A stretch of 5,790 bases of DNA, taken from positions 1 through 5,790 of the forward strand of contig JAEYVN010000313.1 in the NCBI GenBank assembly GCA_023431725.1, in the 5' to 3' direction. Both the position numbers and the translations under genes were made by a program. Of this stretch, positions 1-5,790 are shown piece by piece. The notes under the pieces are model-generated. The model saw only the letters and a list, made by a program, of their open reading frames with translations. It had not been told where the DNA came from and searched no databases. Positions within the stretch are counted from its first letter, which is position 1. The number at the start of each line of letters is the position of its first letter. Source of the DNA: Pseudomonadota bacterium (GTDB lineage Bacteria > Pseudomonadota > Alphaproteobacteria > Rhizobiales > Xanthobacteraceae).

Positions 1-694
1 GTCCGGCAAAGCCGATCAAGGCACCTGGCTCGGCGATATGGACATCGCCCAGCATCGCATAGGATGCGGTCACGCCACCCGTGGTCGGATTGGTCAAAAC
101 GACGATGTAAGGCTTCTTGGCCTCACGCAGCATTTCGACCGCCACCGTCGTACGCGGCATCTGCATCAGCGACAGGATGCCTTCCTGCATGCGCGCACCA
201 CCCGACGCGGCAAAAAGAATGAAGGGCGTACCACGCTCGACGGCGGTTTCCAGTCCCTTCACCACGGCCTCACCGGCGGCCATGCCGAGCGAGCCGCCCA
301 TGAAATCGAAATCCTGCACGCCGATCACGACCGGGAGGCTCTCCAGCCGGCCGAAGCCGAGCTTGATCGCATCGTTCATGCCGGTCTTGGTGCGGGCGTC
401 CTTCAGGCGGTCGGCGTATTTTCGCTGATCACGGAATTTCAAAGGATCGATCGAGACTTCCGGAACGCCGATGTCGAGCCAGGTCTCGCCGTCGAACATC
501 GTCTTCAGGCGCGCCGTGGCGCTCATGCGCATGTGATAATTCGAGCCGGGGATGACAAACTGGTTGGCTTCGACGTCCTTGAAGAACACCAGTTGGCCTG
601 TCTCGGGACATTTGATCCAGAGATTTTCCGGCGTCTCCCGACGGTTCATCAACGACCGGATTTTGGGACGAACGACGTTTGATATCCAGTTCAT
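1..694 (-). CDS. accD: Acetyl-CoA carboxylase carboxyltransferase subunit beta, 5' part (3' end beyond the window)
   Basis: AccD works with AccA to transfer the carboxyl group from carboxybiotin on AccB to acetyl-CoA, giving malonyl-CoA in the cytoplasm, the first committed step of fatty acid synthesis. The first 231 residues are present; family members run to roughly 300. ATG at 692-694 gives [13 protein letters not shown], the usual alphaproteobacterial start, with a weak AGGATGA (705-711) upstream on this strand. The crotonase-fold carboxyltransferase core is clear: [12 protein letters not shown] (residues 131-142), [11 protein letters not shown] (162-172), [10 protein letters not shown] (175-184) and [17 protein letters not shown] (201-217). 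The N-terminal zinc-finger region keeps only C29 (IKCPETGQ). The places of the other three E. coli cysteines hold T32, I48 and S51, so zinc binding is unlikely; I believe this is common in alphaproteobacteria. It lies in the same orientation as trpBA but about 4 kb downstream of trpA, so it probably has its own promoter. Identity is near certain. Confidence 0.97.
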   Translation of the reverse strand, partial: MNWISNVVRPKIRSLMNRRETPENLWIKCPETGQLVFFKDVEANQFVIPGSNYHMRMSATARLKTMFDGETWLDIGVPEVSIDPLKFRDQRKYADRLKDARTKTGMNDAIKLGFGRLESLPVVIGVQDFDFMGGSLGMAAGEAVVKGLETAVERGTPFILFAASGGARMQEGILSLMQMPRTTVAVEMLREAKKPYIVVLTNPTTGGVTASYAMLGDVHIAEPGALIGFAG

Positions 695-720
695 ACGCTT
701 GACTTCATCCTATACGCGAA

Positions 721-736
721 GCCCGGCCGGCCGGGC
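721..736. repeat. Perfect 16-bp GC palindrome in the accD leader
   Basis: GCCCGGCCGGCCGGGC equals its own reverse complement and begins 27 bp upstream of the accD ATG. With no unpaired centre, a folded RNA would lose the middle pairs to form a loop, but a short all-GC stem would remain. No T-tract follows on either strand, so it does not look like an intrinsic terminator. It could be an operator or a leader stem, or an accident of GC-rich DNA. Confidence 0.6.
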
Positions 737-890
737 GCTCCTTTGGCGGGTCATTTACTCCTCTTTGGCCGCCTTTGCCGCATATTTCGCAACTGCGGTA
801 ATAAAATACTTCGCAATCGCAGAGTTTTGTCGATTTGGGCTGAAACCATAGCCACGCGCGCGCGTTCGGCCCTTATCTCTTATCCTATGC

Positions 891-895
891 GGAGA
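891..895 (+). promoter_or_regulatory. Ribosome binding site of the PRC-barrel gene
   Basis: GGAGA ends 5 bases before ATG 901 and is the best Shine-Dalgarno match near any start in this window. It decides the start: the ATG at 887-889 is in another frame and the codons upstream of 901 add no domain sequence. Confidence 0.7.
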
Positions 896-900
896 CAGCG

Positions 901-1455
901 ATGGTCCATGTGGCACACCAGTCCAAGTCTGGCTGGGGCACCTGCACCTTCGGTTGCATATTGGCCGGACTTCTTCTCGCGCTTCCGCTGAACAGCGCAA
1001 CGGCGACCGAACCGACAGGCTCGGATCCTTCATCTGAAGTCACCAACTCGGTCGGCGACACGACGCCCGAAGTCGGCAGGGAGGACGCAACGAAAGGCGC
1101 CATGGTGCTGGAGGGATCGGAAGCAGGCAGCATCCTCGGCAAGGAGGTACGCAGCGCTACCGACGAAAAACTCGGCCGAATCGTCGACGTGATCGTTGAT
1201 CGGCGGGGGACCACCCGAGCCGCCGTCATCGATTTCGGCGGCTTTCTCGGTGTCGGCAGCAAGAAGATCGCCGTCGCCTGGGAAATCCTGATTTTCAGAG
1301 TACCACCCGGCGGTGAGGGCAGGATCACCGTCCAGACGACTCGTGATCGCCTTAACAAGGCGCCTGAATTCAAGGACGGCAAACCCATCACCGTGCTCGG
1401 CGTGCGCGACGAAGCCACGCGGGCGAAAGTCACGCTCAAGGCTTCGGAGTGGTGA
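901..1455 (+). CDS. Exported PRC-barrel domain protein
   Basis: This is a 184-residue protein with a hydrophobic segment at about residues 16-30 (FGCILAGLLLALPL). It resembles a Sec signal peptide with possible cleavage after SATA at residue 35, which would place the protein in the periplasm. No lipobox is convincing, because C19 follows G rather than the usual L-[AS]-[GA]. Residues about 36-68 are an acidic, Ser/Thr-rich linker. The PRC barrel follows at about 76-150: GSILGKEVRSA, then EKLGRIVDVIVDRRG, AAVIDFGGFLGVGSKKIAV and a short APEFKDG motif at 154-160. PRC barrels are small beta-barrels first known from photosynthetic reaction centre subunit H and RimM; they mediate binding and have no catalytic motif. 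The specific role is unknown. It is followed by the MFS gene on the same strand, so co-transcription is plausible. An overlapping antisense reading frame is rejected because the domain match is on this strand. Confidence 0.9.
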   Translation: MVHVAHQSKSGWGTCTFGCILAGLLLALPLNSATATEPTGSDPSSEVTNSVGDTTPEVGREDATKGAMVLEGSEAGSILGKEVRSATDEKLGRIVDVIVDRRGTTRAAVIDFGGFLGVGSKKIAVAWEILIFRVPPGGEGRITVQTTRDRLNKAPEFKDGKPITVLGVRDEATRAKVTLKASEW

Positions 1456-1594
1456 ACTGGCGGCGTTAACCGACGAACGTCGCAACAAAATCAGTGGCAC
1501 ACCTGCCGCTGGGCGCCTGCCTGCCGCCGAACCACCGTTTCCACCGCAGAACCGCCCGCCAACCGACGACCAGCCTCAGCCTTCCAGAAAGAGT
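1456..1594 (+). other. Spacer or possible N-terminal extension before the MFS gene
   Basis: These 139 bases run from the PRC-barrel stop to the proposed TTG start of the MFS gene and stay open in the MFS frame. They would encode a hydrophilic, proline-rich stretch (for example AEPPFPPQNRPPTDDQPQP). There is no in-frame ATG, GTG or TTG here; the only near-start codon is CTG at 1457-1459, one base after the PRC stop. Translation would therefore need an unusual start, or an earlier GTG (1313 or 1343) inside the PRC gene. I treat it as spacer, with the extension as an open alternative. Confidence 0.4.
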
Positions 1595-2776
1595 TTGCGC
1601 GGGCTCGACTGGTTCATCTTCTGCGTTGCCGATGTGCAAACGGGCTTCGGCCCGTTCATCGCCGTGTATCTGACCAGTCAGAAATGGACCCAGATCGATA
1701 TCGGACTGATCCTGACGATTGGCAGCATCGTCGGTTTGTTCGGACAGATCCCCGGCGGAATTCTTGTCGATCGCGCGCGATCGGAACGCCTGGTGGCCGG
1801 TCTCGCCATCATCGCTATCGCAATAAGCGCGGTAATTTATGCATCATTCCCGATATTTGCCGCGATCCTGGTCGCTGCCGTTGTCCATGCCCTCGCAAGC
1901 TGCGTGCTGGCTCCGTGCATGGCCGCCATCAGTCTTGGCCTTGTCGGACACACGGGGATCGCCGACCGCCTGGGGAGAAATGCCCGCTTTGCGTCCATCG
2001 GCAGTGGCATTGCCGCGGCCACCATGGGCACTTTCGGCTATTTCTTTTCGCCGCAGGCCGTTTTCATCGTCACCGCCATCCTGGCCGTGCCGACGCTTTT
2101 CGCACTGGGACAAATCTCTGCCGCAGAAATCATCCCCGACCGCGCGCACGGTGGCTCGGCCACAAAATCTGATGAAGCAGCAATCTCAATTCGACAATTA
2201 CTGCAACATCGATCGCTGATCGCACTCGGTTTCTGTTTGGTCCTGTTTCATCTGGCCAATGCCGCATTGCTGCCATTGATGGGCACAGTCGTAACAACGC
2301 GATCAAGCCAATGGGCAACCGTTCTGATCGGCGCATGCATCGTCGTACCGCAAGTTATCGTTGCCGCCATTGCACCGACGGTCGGCGCACGCTCACGCAG
2401 TCTCGGTCGCCGTACGTTGTTACTGATCGGCGTCGGCGCATTGCCGATACGCGCACTTTTATTTGCGATTGTCACAGAACCTTACCTGCTCGTGGCGGTG
2501 CAGATCCTCGACGGCCTCACGGCAGCCATCATCGGCGTTATCGTTCCTCTGCTTGTAGCTGATCTGACACGCGGCTCCGGCCGCTTCAATACGGGGCTCG
2601 GCATGATAGGAACTATGGCCGGTATCGGCGCTTCGCTCAGTCCGGCCCTGGCCGGATACATTGCCGACCACCTCGGCACGACGACCGCGTTCCTCTCCCT
2701 GGGCGCCATCGGCGTCATCGCATTCCTGGCGGTATGGTTGCTCATCCCCGAACCGCGCGGCGACATGTCGAAATAA
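1595..2776 (+). CDS. MFS transporter, 12 membrane helices, substrate unknown
   Basis: From TTG 1595 this is a 393-residue inner-membrane protein of the major facilitator superfamily, a secondary carrier usually driven by the proton gradient. Hydrophobic segments fall at about residues 4-27, 36-57, 67-85, 87-113, 133-150, 155-173, then a polar central loop (174-205), then 206-230, 240-262, 272-293, 296-324, 333-356 and 363-385. The loop after helix 2 (GGILVDRARSERL) is a variant of MFS motif A. The opening RGLDWFIFCVADVQTGFGPF and the RLGRNARFASIGSG segment recall an uncharacterised MFS family common in Hyphomicrobiales. The start is uncertain: TTG lies right at the family-like N-terminus behind a purine-rich AGAAAGAG with poor spacing. 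GTG at 1313 or 1343 would overlap the PRC gene by more than 110 bp, and no in-frame ATG exists before the helices. Its base use seems less GC-biased than trpA or the ABC gene, by eye. Export of a small molecule is possible but not shown. Confidence 0.88.
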   Translation: MRGLDWFIFCVADVQTGFGPFIAVYLTSQKWTQIDIGLILTIGSIVGLFGQIPGGILVDRARSERLVAGLAIIAIAISAVIYASFPIFAAILVAAVVHALASCVLAPCMAAISLGLVGHTGIADRLGRNARFASIGSGIAAATMGTFGYFFSPQAVFIVTAILAVPTLFALGQISAAEIIPDRAHGGSATKSDEAAISIRQLLQHRSLIALGFCLVLFHLANAALLPLMGTVVTTRSSQWATVLIGACIVVPQVIVAAIAPTVGARSRSLGRRTLLLIGVGALPIRALLFAIVTEPYLLVAVQILDGLTAAIIGVIVPLLVADLTRGSGRFNTGLGMIGTMAGIGASLSPALAGYIADHLGTTTAFLSLGAIGVIAFLAVWLLIPEPRGDMSK

Positions 2777-2794
2777 AAAGCCGAAATAAAAAGA
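2769..2794 (+). repeat. 13-bp tandem duplication over the MFS stop codon
   Basis: CGAAATAAAAAG occurs at 2769-2780 and again at 2782-2793, giving two 13-bp units that differ only in their last base. The MFS stop TAA (2774-2776) is inside the first copy, so the second copy carries an identical AAATAAAAA. It may be a replication-slippage duplication of the gene's 3' end. Confidence 0.7.
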
Positions 2795-2827
2795 TACAAC
2801 GGCACGACGGAACAAACTGCTGCCTTC

Positions 2828-2850
2828 CTCGTCCTCTTAACGAGCGTTTT
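2828..2850 (+). terminator. Weak terminator-like hairpin after the MFS gene
   Basis: CTCGT (2828-2832) can pair with ACGAG (2840-2844) across a 7-base loop, followed by CGTTTT ending at 2850. The stem is only 5 bp and the T-tract only 4, so this is a marginal intrinsic terminator. It is the only candidate in the 144-bp gap before the ABC gene. Confidence 0.25.
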
Positions 2851-2861
2851 CGTCATTCCGC

Positions 2862-2876
2862 GATGATCAGATCATC
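2862..2876. promoter_or_regulatory. 15-bp inverted repeat upstream of the ABC exporter gene (possible operator)
   Basis: GATGATC-A-GATCATC is a perfect 7+1+7 dyad whose right end lies 44 bp before ATG 2921. Its size and position would suit a site for a dimeric repressor over or just after a promoter. It has no T-tract and a one-base loop, so it is not a terminator. No regulator gene is nearby, and I do not recognise the site. Confidence 0.4.
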
Positions 2877-2910
2877 TGCGTCGTAATTGAGCAGCTCCCT
2901 TCTCGAATAC

Positions 2911-2914
2911 AGGA
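2911..2914 (+). promoter_or_regulatory. Ribosome binding site of the ABC exporter gene
   Basis: AGGA with a 6-base spacer before ATG 2921 supports this start over the later methionines at residues 15 and 16 (MM), which have no comparable site at the right distance. Confidence 0.55.
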
Positions 2915-2920
2915 TTCTCC

Positions 2921-4714
2921 ATGGCAGGCGCCACTCGCTATGCGAATAGCCCGTTCTTTTTCATGATGCATTACGTGCGCCGCAGGCCGCTGGCGCATCT
3001 TGTCATTCTGATCGCCGTCCTGGCGGCAGTCGCCTGCTCGGTGTTTACGCAATACGGCCTGAAAATCCTCGTCGATGTGCTGGCCATGACACCGGCAACG
3101 GCGCCGGTCTGGACGGCACTCGCTCTTCTCGTTGTCTTGATTGCGGCAGATAATTTACTTTGGCGTCTTGCCGGCTTCGTCGGCAGCTTCACATTCGTGG
3201 GCGTTACCGGCGATCTGCGCCGCGATCTTTTTCGGCACGTGACAGGGCACTCCCTCACCTTCTTTGCCGACCGCATGCCCGGCACACTCTCCAGTCGCAT
3301 CACGGCCATTTCCAATGCCGTATTCGCCGTCAGCAACATGGCGATCTGGAATCTGATCCCGCCCTGCGCGGCAACCTTCATTGCGGTCGCTCTGCTTGCG
3401 ACTGTCAGCCTGCCGATGGCCGCGGTCCTGATGCTCATCGCCGGCGCGATGGTCTTTGCCATGTTCTGGTTTGCAGCCGCCGGCAAGCCGCTGCATCACG
3501 ACTTTGCCGACAAGGCCGCCGCGATCGACGGCGAGATGGTCGATGTCATCAGCAATATGCCGCTCGTCAATGCATTCGGCGGCCAGCGCCGTGAGCATCG
3601 GCGTTTCGAGAAAATCATCAATTCGGAAATGAAGGCGCGCCGCGGCAGTCTACTCTATCTCGAGAAGTTGCGCCTCGTGCATGCCATCGTCACGATCGTG
3701 CTCGCGATCGGCGTGCTCGCCTGGGCGATCATGCTGTGGCAGCGCGGCGCGGCCACGGCCGGCGACGTCGTCCTCACCTGCACGCTGGCTCTGTCGATCC
3801 TTCATGCGACCCGCGACCTTGCCGTGGCACTGGTCGATGCCACACAGCACATGGCGCGGCTGTCGGAAGCCCTACCGCTGCTTCTTGTGCCGCACGACCT
3901 CAAGGATCATCCCGACGCCAAGCCACTCGTGCATCGTCCGTCGAGCGTCAAGTTTGAAAATGTGTCCTTCAATTACTCCGACGGTCGGCGTGTGTTCGCG
4001 AACTTCAATCTGCGGCTCGAGCCCGGCCAACGCGTCGGCCTGATCGGACCGTCCGGCGGCGGCAAATCCACGCTGTTTGCATTGCTGCAACGGCTGTACG
4101 ACGTTCAGAAGGGCCGCATCCTCATTGATGGCCAGGACATCAAGCGCGTGACGCAGGAAAGCCTGCGCGAGTCCATCGCCGTCGTGCCGCAGGACGTTTC
4201 GCTCTTCCGCCGCACGATCATGGAAAACATCCGCTATGGCCGCCCTTCGGCGACGGATCAAATGGTGCGCGCTGCGGCCCATGCCGCGCGCTGCGACTTC
4301 ATCGAAGGGCTGCCTGACCAGTTTCAGACATTGGTCGGCGACCGTGGTGTGAAGCTGTCCGGCGGTCAGCGGCAACGCATCGCCATCGCTCGCGCCTTCC
4401 TGAAGGAAGCGCCACTACTGCTTCTCGATGAAGCGACATCGGCCCTCGACAGCGATTCAGAAGAGCTCATTCACGAGGCGCTGGAAGAACTGATGGAGGG
4501 ACGCACCGTCATTGCCATCGCACATCGTCTTTCGACGCTCGACAGCTTCGACCGCATCATCGCGCTCGAAGGCGGTCAGATCGCCGAGGACGGCCCGGCC
4601 GAAAGGCTGCTGTTCAGCGACGGCATTTATTCGCGCTTTGCCAAGCAGCAGTTCGGCTTCACGCCAACGAATGTCGTACCGATGGCCCGCGAATTGGTGA
4701 AAATGGGGAAGTAG
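2921..4714 (+). CDS. ABC exporter half-transporter, fused permease and ATPase (MsbA-like)
   Basis: This 597-residue protein has the type IV ABC exporter layout: a membrane domain at about residues 25-315, then a nucleotide-binding domain at about 342-575; it should act as a dimer in the inner membrane. Helices lie near 26-44, 62-88, 138-160, 165-185, 251-273 and 281-305. All ATPase motifs are intact: A-loop Y352, Walker A GPSGGGKST (376-384), Q-loop Q424 in VVPQDVSLF, signature LSGGQ (479-483), Walker B LLLLDE with catalytic E504, D-loop SALD (507-510) and switch H535 in IAIAHRLS. The length and fused order match MsbA, which flips lipid A, but many exporters of lipids, glycans, peptides or drugs share it, so the substrate is unknown. 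There is no peptidase or other extra domain. It sits 144 bp after the MFS gene with a possible operator in the gap, so it may be transcribed separately. It converges on trpA. Confidence 0.95.
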   Translation: MAGATRYANSPFFFMMHYVRRRPLAHLVILIAVLAAVACSVFTQYGLKILVDVLAMTPATAPVWTALALLVVLIAADNLLWRLAGFVGSFTFVGVTGDLRRDLFRHVTGHSLTFFADRMPGTLSSRITAISNAVFAVSNMAIWNLIPPCAATFIAVALLATVSLPMAAVLMLIAGAMVFAMFWFAAAGKPLHHDFADKAAAIDGEMVDVISNMPLVNAFGGQRREHRRFEKIINSEMKARRGSLLYLEKLRLVHAIVTIVLAIGVLAWAIMLWQRGAATAGDVVLTCTLALSILHATRDLAVALVDATQHMARLSEALPLLLVPHDLKDHPDAKPLVHRPSSVKFENVSFNYSDGRRVFANFNLRLEPGQRVGLIGPSGGGKSTLFALLQRLYDVQKGRILIDGQDIKRVTQESLRESIAVVPQDVSLFRRTIMENIRYGRPSATDQMVRAAAHAARCDFIEGLPDQFQTLVGDRGVKLSGGQRQRIAIARAFLKEAPLLLLDEATSALDSDSEELIHEALEELMEGRTVIAIAHRLSTLDSFDRIIALEGGQIAEDGPAERLLFSDGIYSRFAKQQFGFTPTNVVPMARELVKMGK

Positions 4715-4733
4715 CGCGCGTTTAAACCAAGGA

Positions 4734-4746
4734 AACGGCAGCCGTT
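4734..4746. terminator. Short hairpin between the convergent ABC exporter and trpA genes
   Basis: AACGG-CAG-CCGTT forms a 5-bp stem with a 3-base loop, directly abutting the trpA stop (4747-4749) and 19 bp after the ABC gene stop. On the trpA strand it is followed by TTCCTTGGTTT, an imperfect T-rich tail; on the plus strand only by CTATTC. It could end both transcripts but the stem is short. Confidence 0.3.
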
Positions 4747-5586
4747 CTATTCAGCTGCTGCACCGCGAACCGACCGCACGCCATCCGCAAGCTCCGACAC
4801 GAGCGAGGTGACCGCCGTGATCGTCCCGGCGGTCGCCTTGCCATCTGCATCGAGACTCTTCTGCAGCCGGTCGATCAAGGCAGAACCGACAACGACGGCA
4901 TCGGCGCCGCCGGCGATCTCCCGCGCATTCTGCGCCGACTTCACGCCAAAACCGACGGCCACCGGCAACTTCGTATGCCGCTTGATGCGGGCCACCGCAT
5001 CGGAGACGCGCGATGCGTTGGGCGTTGCCGATCCGGTGATGCCGGTGATCGACACGTAATAGACGAAGCCCGAGGTATTCGCGAGCACGGTCGGCAAGCG
5101 CTTGTCGTCTGTCGTCGGTGTCGCCAGGCGAATGAAATTCAGCCCGGCCTTCAACGCCGGCAGGCACAACTCGGAATCTTCTTCCGGCGGCAGGTCGACA
5201 ACGATCAGGCCATCGACGCCGGCGTCGAGCGCATCCGCCAGGAAGTTATCGACGCCGTAGATGTAGATCGGATTGTAATAACCCATCAGCACGATCGGTG
5301 TGTCGGCATCGGCCTTGCGAAATTCGCGCACCAACTGCAGCGTCTTCCTCAGCGTCTGCCCGGCCTTCAATGCGCGCAATCCCGCGGCCTGAATGGCTGG
5401 GCCATCGGCCATCGGATCGGTAAACGGCATGCCGATCTCGATGACGTCCGCGCCGGCCTTCGGCAGCGCGGAGATGACGGCGAGCGAGGTGTCGTAGTCG
5501 GGATCACCGGCCATCAGGAAGGTGACGAGCCCTGCGCGGCCTTCGCGCCTGAGATCTTCGAAGCGGCGGTCGATGCGTGTTGTCAT
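4747..5586 (-). CDS. trpA: Tryptophan synthase alpha subunit
   Basis: TrpA cleaves indole-3-glycerol phosphate to indole and glyceraldehyde-3-phosphate; indole passes through a tunnel to TrpB in the cytoplasmic alpha2-beta2 complex. The 279 residues match the usual 265-280 and the TIM barrel is complete. Visible are FLMAGDPD (23-30), [19 protein letters not shown] (48-66) with catalytic E50 and D61 (E49 and D60 in Salmonella), [34 protein letters not shown], and the phosphate-binding VGFGVKS and [12 protein letters not shown]. The start is ATG 5586, two bases after the trpB stop in TGATCATG. With no strong Shine-Dalgarno of its own, translational coupling to trpB is likely. The stop TAG is followed by a short hairpin and the convergent ABC exporter gene. 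Identity is near certain. Confidence 0.98.
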   Translation of the reverse strand: MTTRIDRRFEDLRREGRAGLVTFLMAGDPDYDTSLAVISALPKAGADVIEIGMPFTDPMADGPAIQAAGLRALKAGQTLRKTLQLVREFRKADADTPIVLMGYYNPIYIYGVDNFLADALDAGVDGLIVVDLPPEEDSELCLPALKAGLNFIRLATPTTDDKRLPTVLANTSGFVYYVSITGITGSATPNASRVSDAVARIKRHTKLPVAVGFGVKSAQNAREIAGGADAVVVGSALIDRLQKSLDADGKATAGTITAVTSLVSELADGVRSVRGAAAE

Positions 5587-5588
5587 GA

Positions 5589-5790
5589 TCAGATCGTCGT
5601 TCCGAGATGTTCAGCGACGCTGGCGAGATCCTTGTCGCCGCGCCCGGAAAGATTGATCACCATCAGATGATCCTTCGGCTTCTGCGGCGCGAGCTCCATG
5701 ACCTTGGCCAAAGCGTGCGCGGGCTCGAGCGCCGGAATGATGCCTTCAAGCCGCGAGCAGAGCTGGAACGCTTCAAGCGCTTCACTATCC
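5589..5790 (-). CDS. trpB: Tryptophan synthase beta subunit, C-terminal 66 residues (start beyond the window)
   Basis: TrpB is the PLP enzyme that condenses indole with serine to give tryptophan. Only the C-terminal end is here. It contains [17 protein letters not shown] and then [10 protein letters not shown], the highly conserved end of TrpB; the serine of this SGRGDKD motif contacts the PLP pyridine nitrogen in the Salmonella enzyme. The protein ends [11 protein letters not shown] with TGA at 5589-5591. The reading frame is open to the window edge with no defect. It lies directly upstream of trpA with a 2-bp gap, the standard trpBA arrangement of one operon. Confidence 0.97.
   Translation of the reverse strand, partial: DSEALEAFQLCSRLEGIIPALEPAHALAKVMELAPQKPKDHLMVINLSGRGDKDLASVAEHLGTTI

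Larger units (their letters stand above)
695..900. promoter_or_regulatory. Divergent intergenic region between accD and the PRC-barrel gene
   Basis: This 206-bp stretch has no credible gene and must hold the promoter of the rightward PRC-barrel gene and probably that of accD. Three things stand out: a 16-bp GC palindrome at 721-736, an AT-rich patch around 798-812 (GGTAATAAAATACTT), and the alternating tract ACGCGCGCGCGT at 854-865. The AT-rich patch is flanked by two copies of TTCGCAA (786-792 and 810-816), 24 bp apart. For the rightward direction, TTGCCG at 775-780 followed 18 bp later by TAATAA (799-804) is a weak sigma-70-like pair. I see no strong match to the alphaproteobacterial CTTGAC/CTATAT type on either strand, so exact promoter positions are not assigned. 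Confidence 0.55.

Noticed and set aside
38..682. 214-codon open frame on the plus strand opposite accD
   Set aside because: The minus strand encodes unmistakable AccD throughout this stretch; the plus-strand product is His/Arg-rich shadow sequence.
885..1439. 184-codon open frame on the minus strand opposite the PRC-barrel gene
   Set aside because: The plus strand carries a ribosome site, a signal peptide and the PRC motifs; the minus frame gives a low-complexity Ser/Pro-rich product with no domain.
4720..4727. GTTTAAAC palindrome after the ABC gene stop
   Set aside because: An 8-bp palindrome is too short to mean anything here, and it does not combine with a stem and T-tract into a terminator.
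695..4746. The inserted block as a mobile island or defence system
   Set aside because: There is no transposase, integrase, terminal repeat, target duplication, nuclease, toxin or phage gene; the three genes are ordinary transporter and PRC families.
5585..5595. ATGATCAGATC, also present at 2863-2873 within the ABC upstream dyad
   Set aside because: An 11-base match is expected a few times by chance in a window this size, and this copy is fixed by the trpB end and trpA start; the dyad's right arm is not preserved.
4975..5670. 231-codon open frame on the plus strand opposite trpA and the end of trpB
   Set aside because: It is antisense to two certain genes, has no recognisable domain, and long antisense frames are expected in GC-rich coding DNA.

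Overview
The window reads as a chromosomal segment of an alphaproteobacterium of the order Hyphomicrobiales. The partial AccD looks most like the Bradyrhizobium/Rhodopseudomonas type: it has the [13 protein letters not shown] start and the [12 protein letters not shown] and PGSNYHMRM segments. The DNA is moderately GC-rich. The lineage call comes from remembered family features and was not checked by a search.

Layout. Minus strand, left edge: the first 231 codons of accD (carboxyltransferase beta subunit of acetyl-CoA carboxylase), cut by the window edge. Bases 695-900 form a divergent intergenic region with a 16-bp GC palindrome and an AT-rich patch. Plus strand: a secreted PRC-barrel protein (901-1455), a 12-helix MFS transporter (about 1595-2776, start uncertain), a 144-bp gap, then a fused MsbA-like ABC exporter half-transporter (2921-4714). 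Minus strand, right side: complete trpA (4747-5586) and, 2 bp upstream of it, the last 66 codons of trpB. trpA converges on the ABC exporter gene with only 32 bp between the stop codons.

How the genes fit. TrpA and TrpB form tryptophan synthase, and AccD commits carbon to fatty acid synthesis. In many alphaproteobacteria the order is trpF-trpB-trpA-accD-folC on one strand. Here the order and strand of trpB, trpA and accD are kept, but a three-gene block on the opposite strand lies between trpA and accD. accD therefore cannot be read simply from the trp promoter and probably has its own promoter in 695-900. The block combines an exported PRC-barrel protein with two membrane transporters of unknown substrate. 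A shared role is possible but is not shown by the sequence.

I found no RNA gene, CRISPR array, transposase, phage gene or toxin-antitoxin pair. No convincing new biological system is visible. The points most worth checking are the inserted block, the MFS start (no ATG or GTG is usable after the PRC stop), the lost zinc-finger cysteines of AccD, and two palindromes in front of genes.
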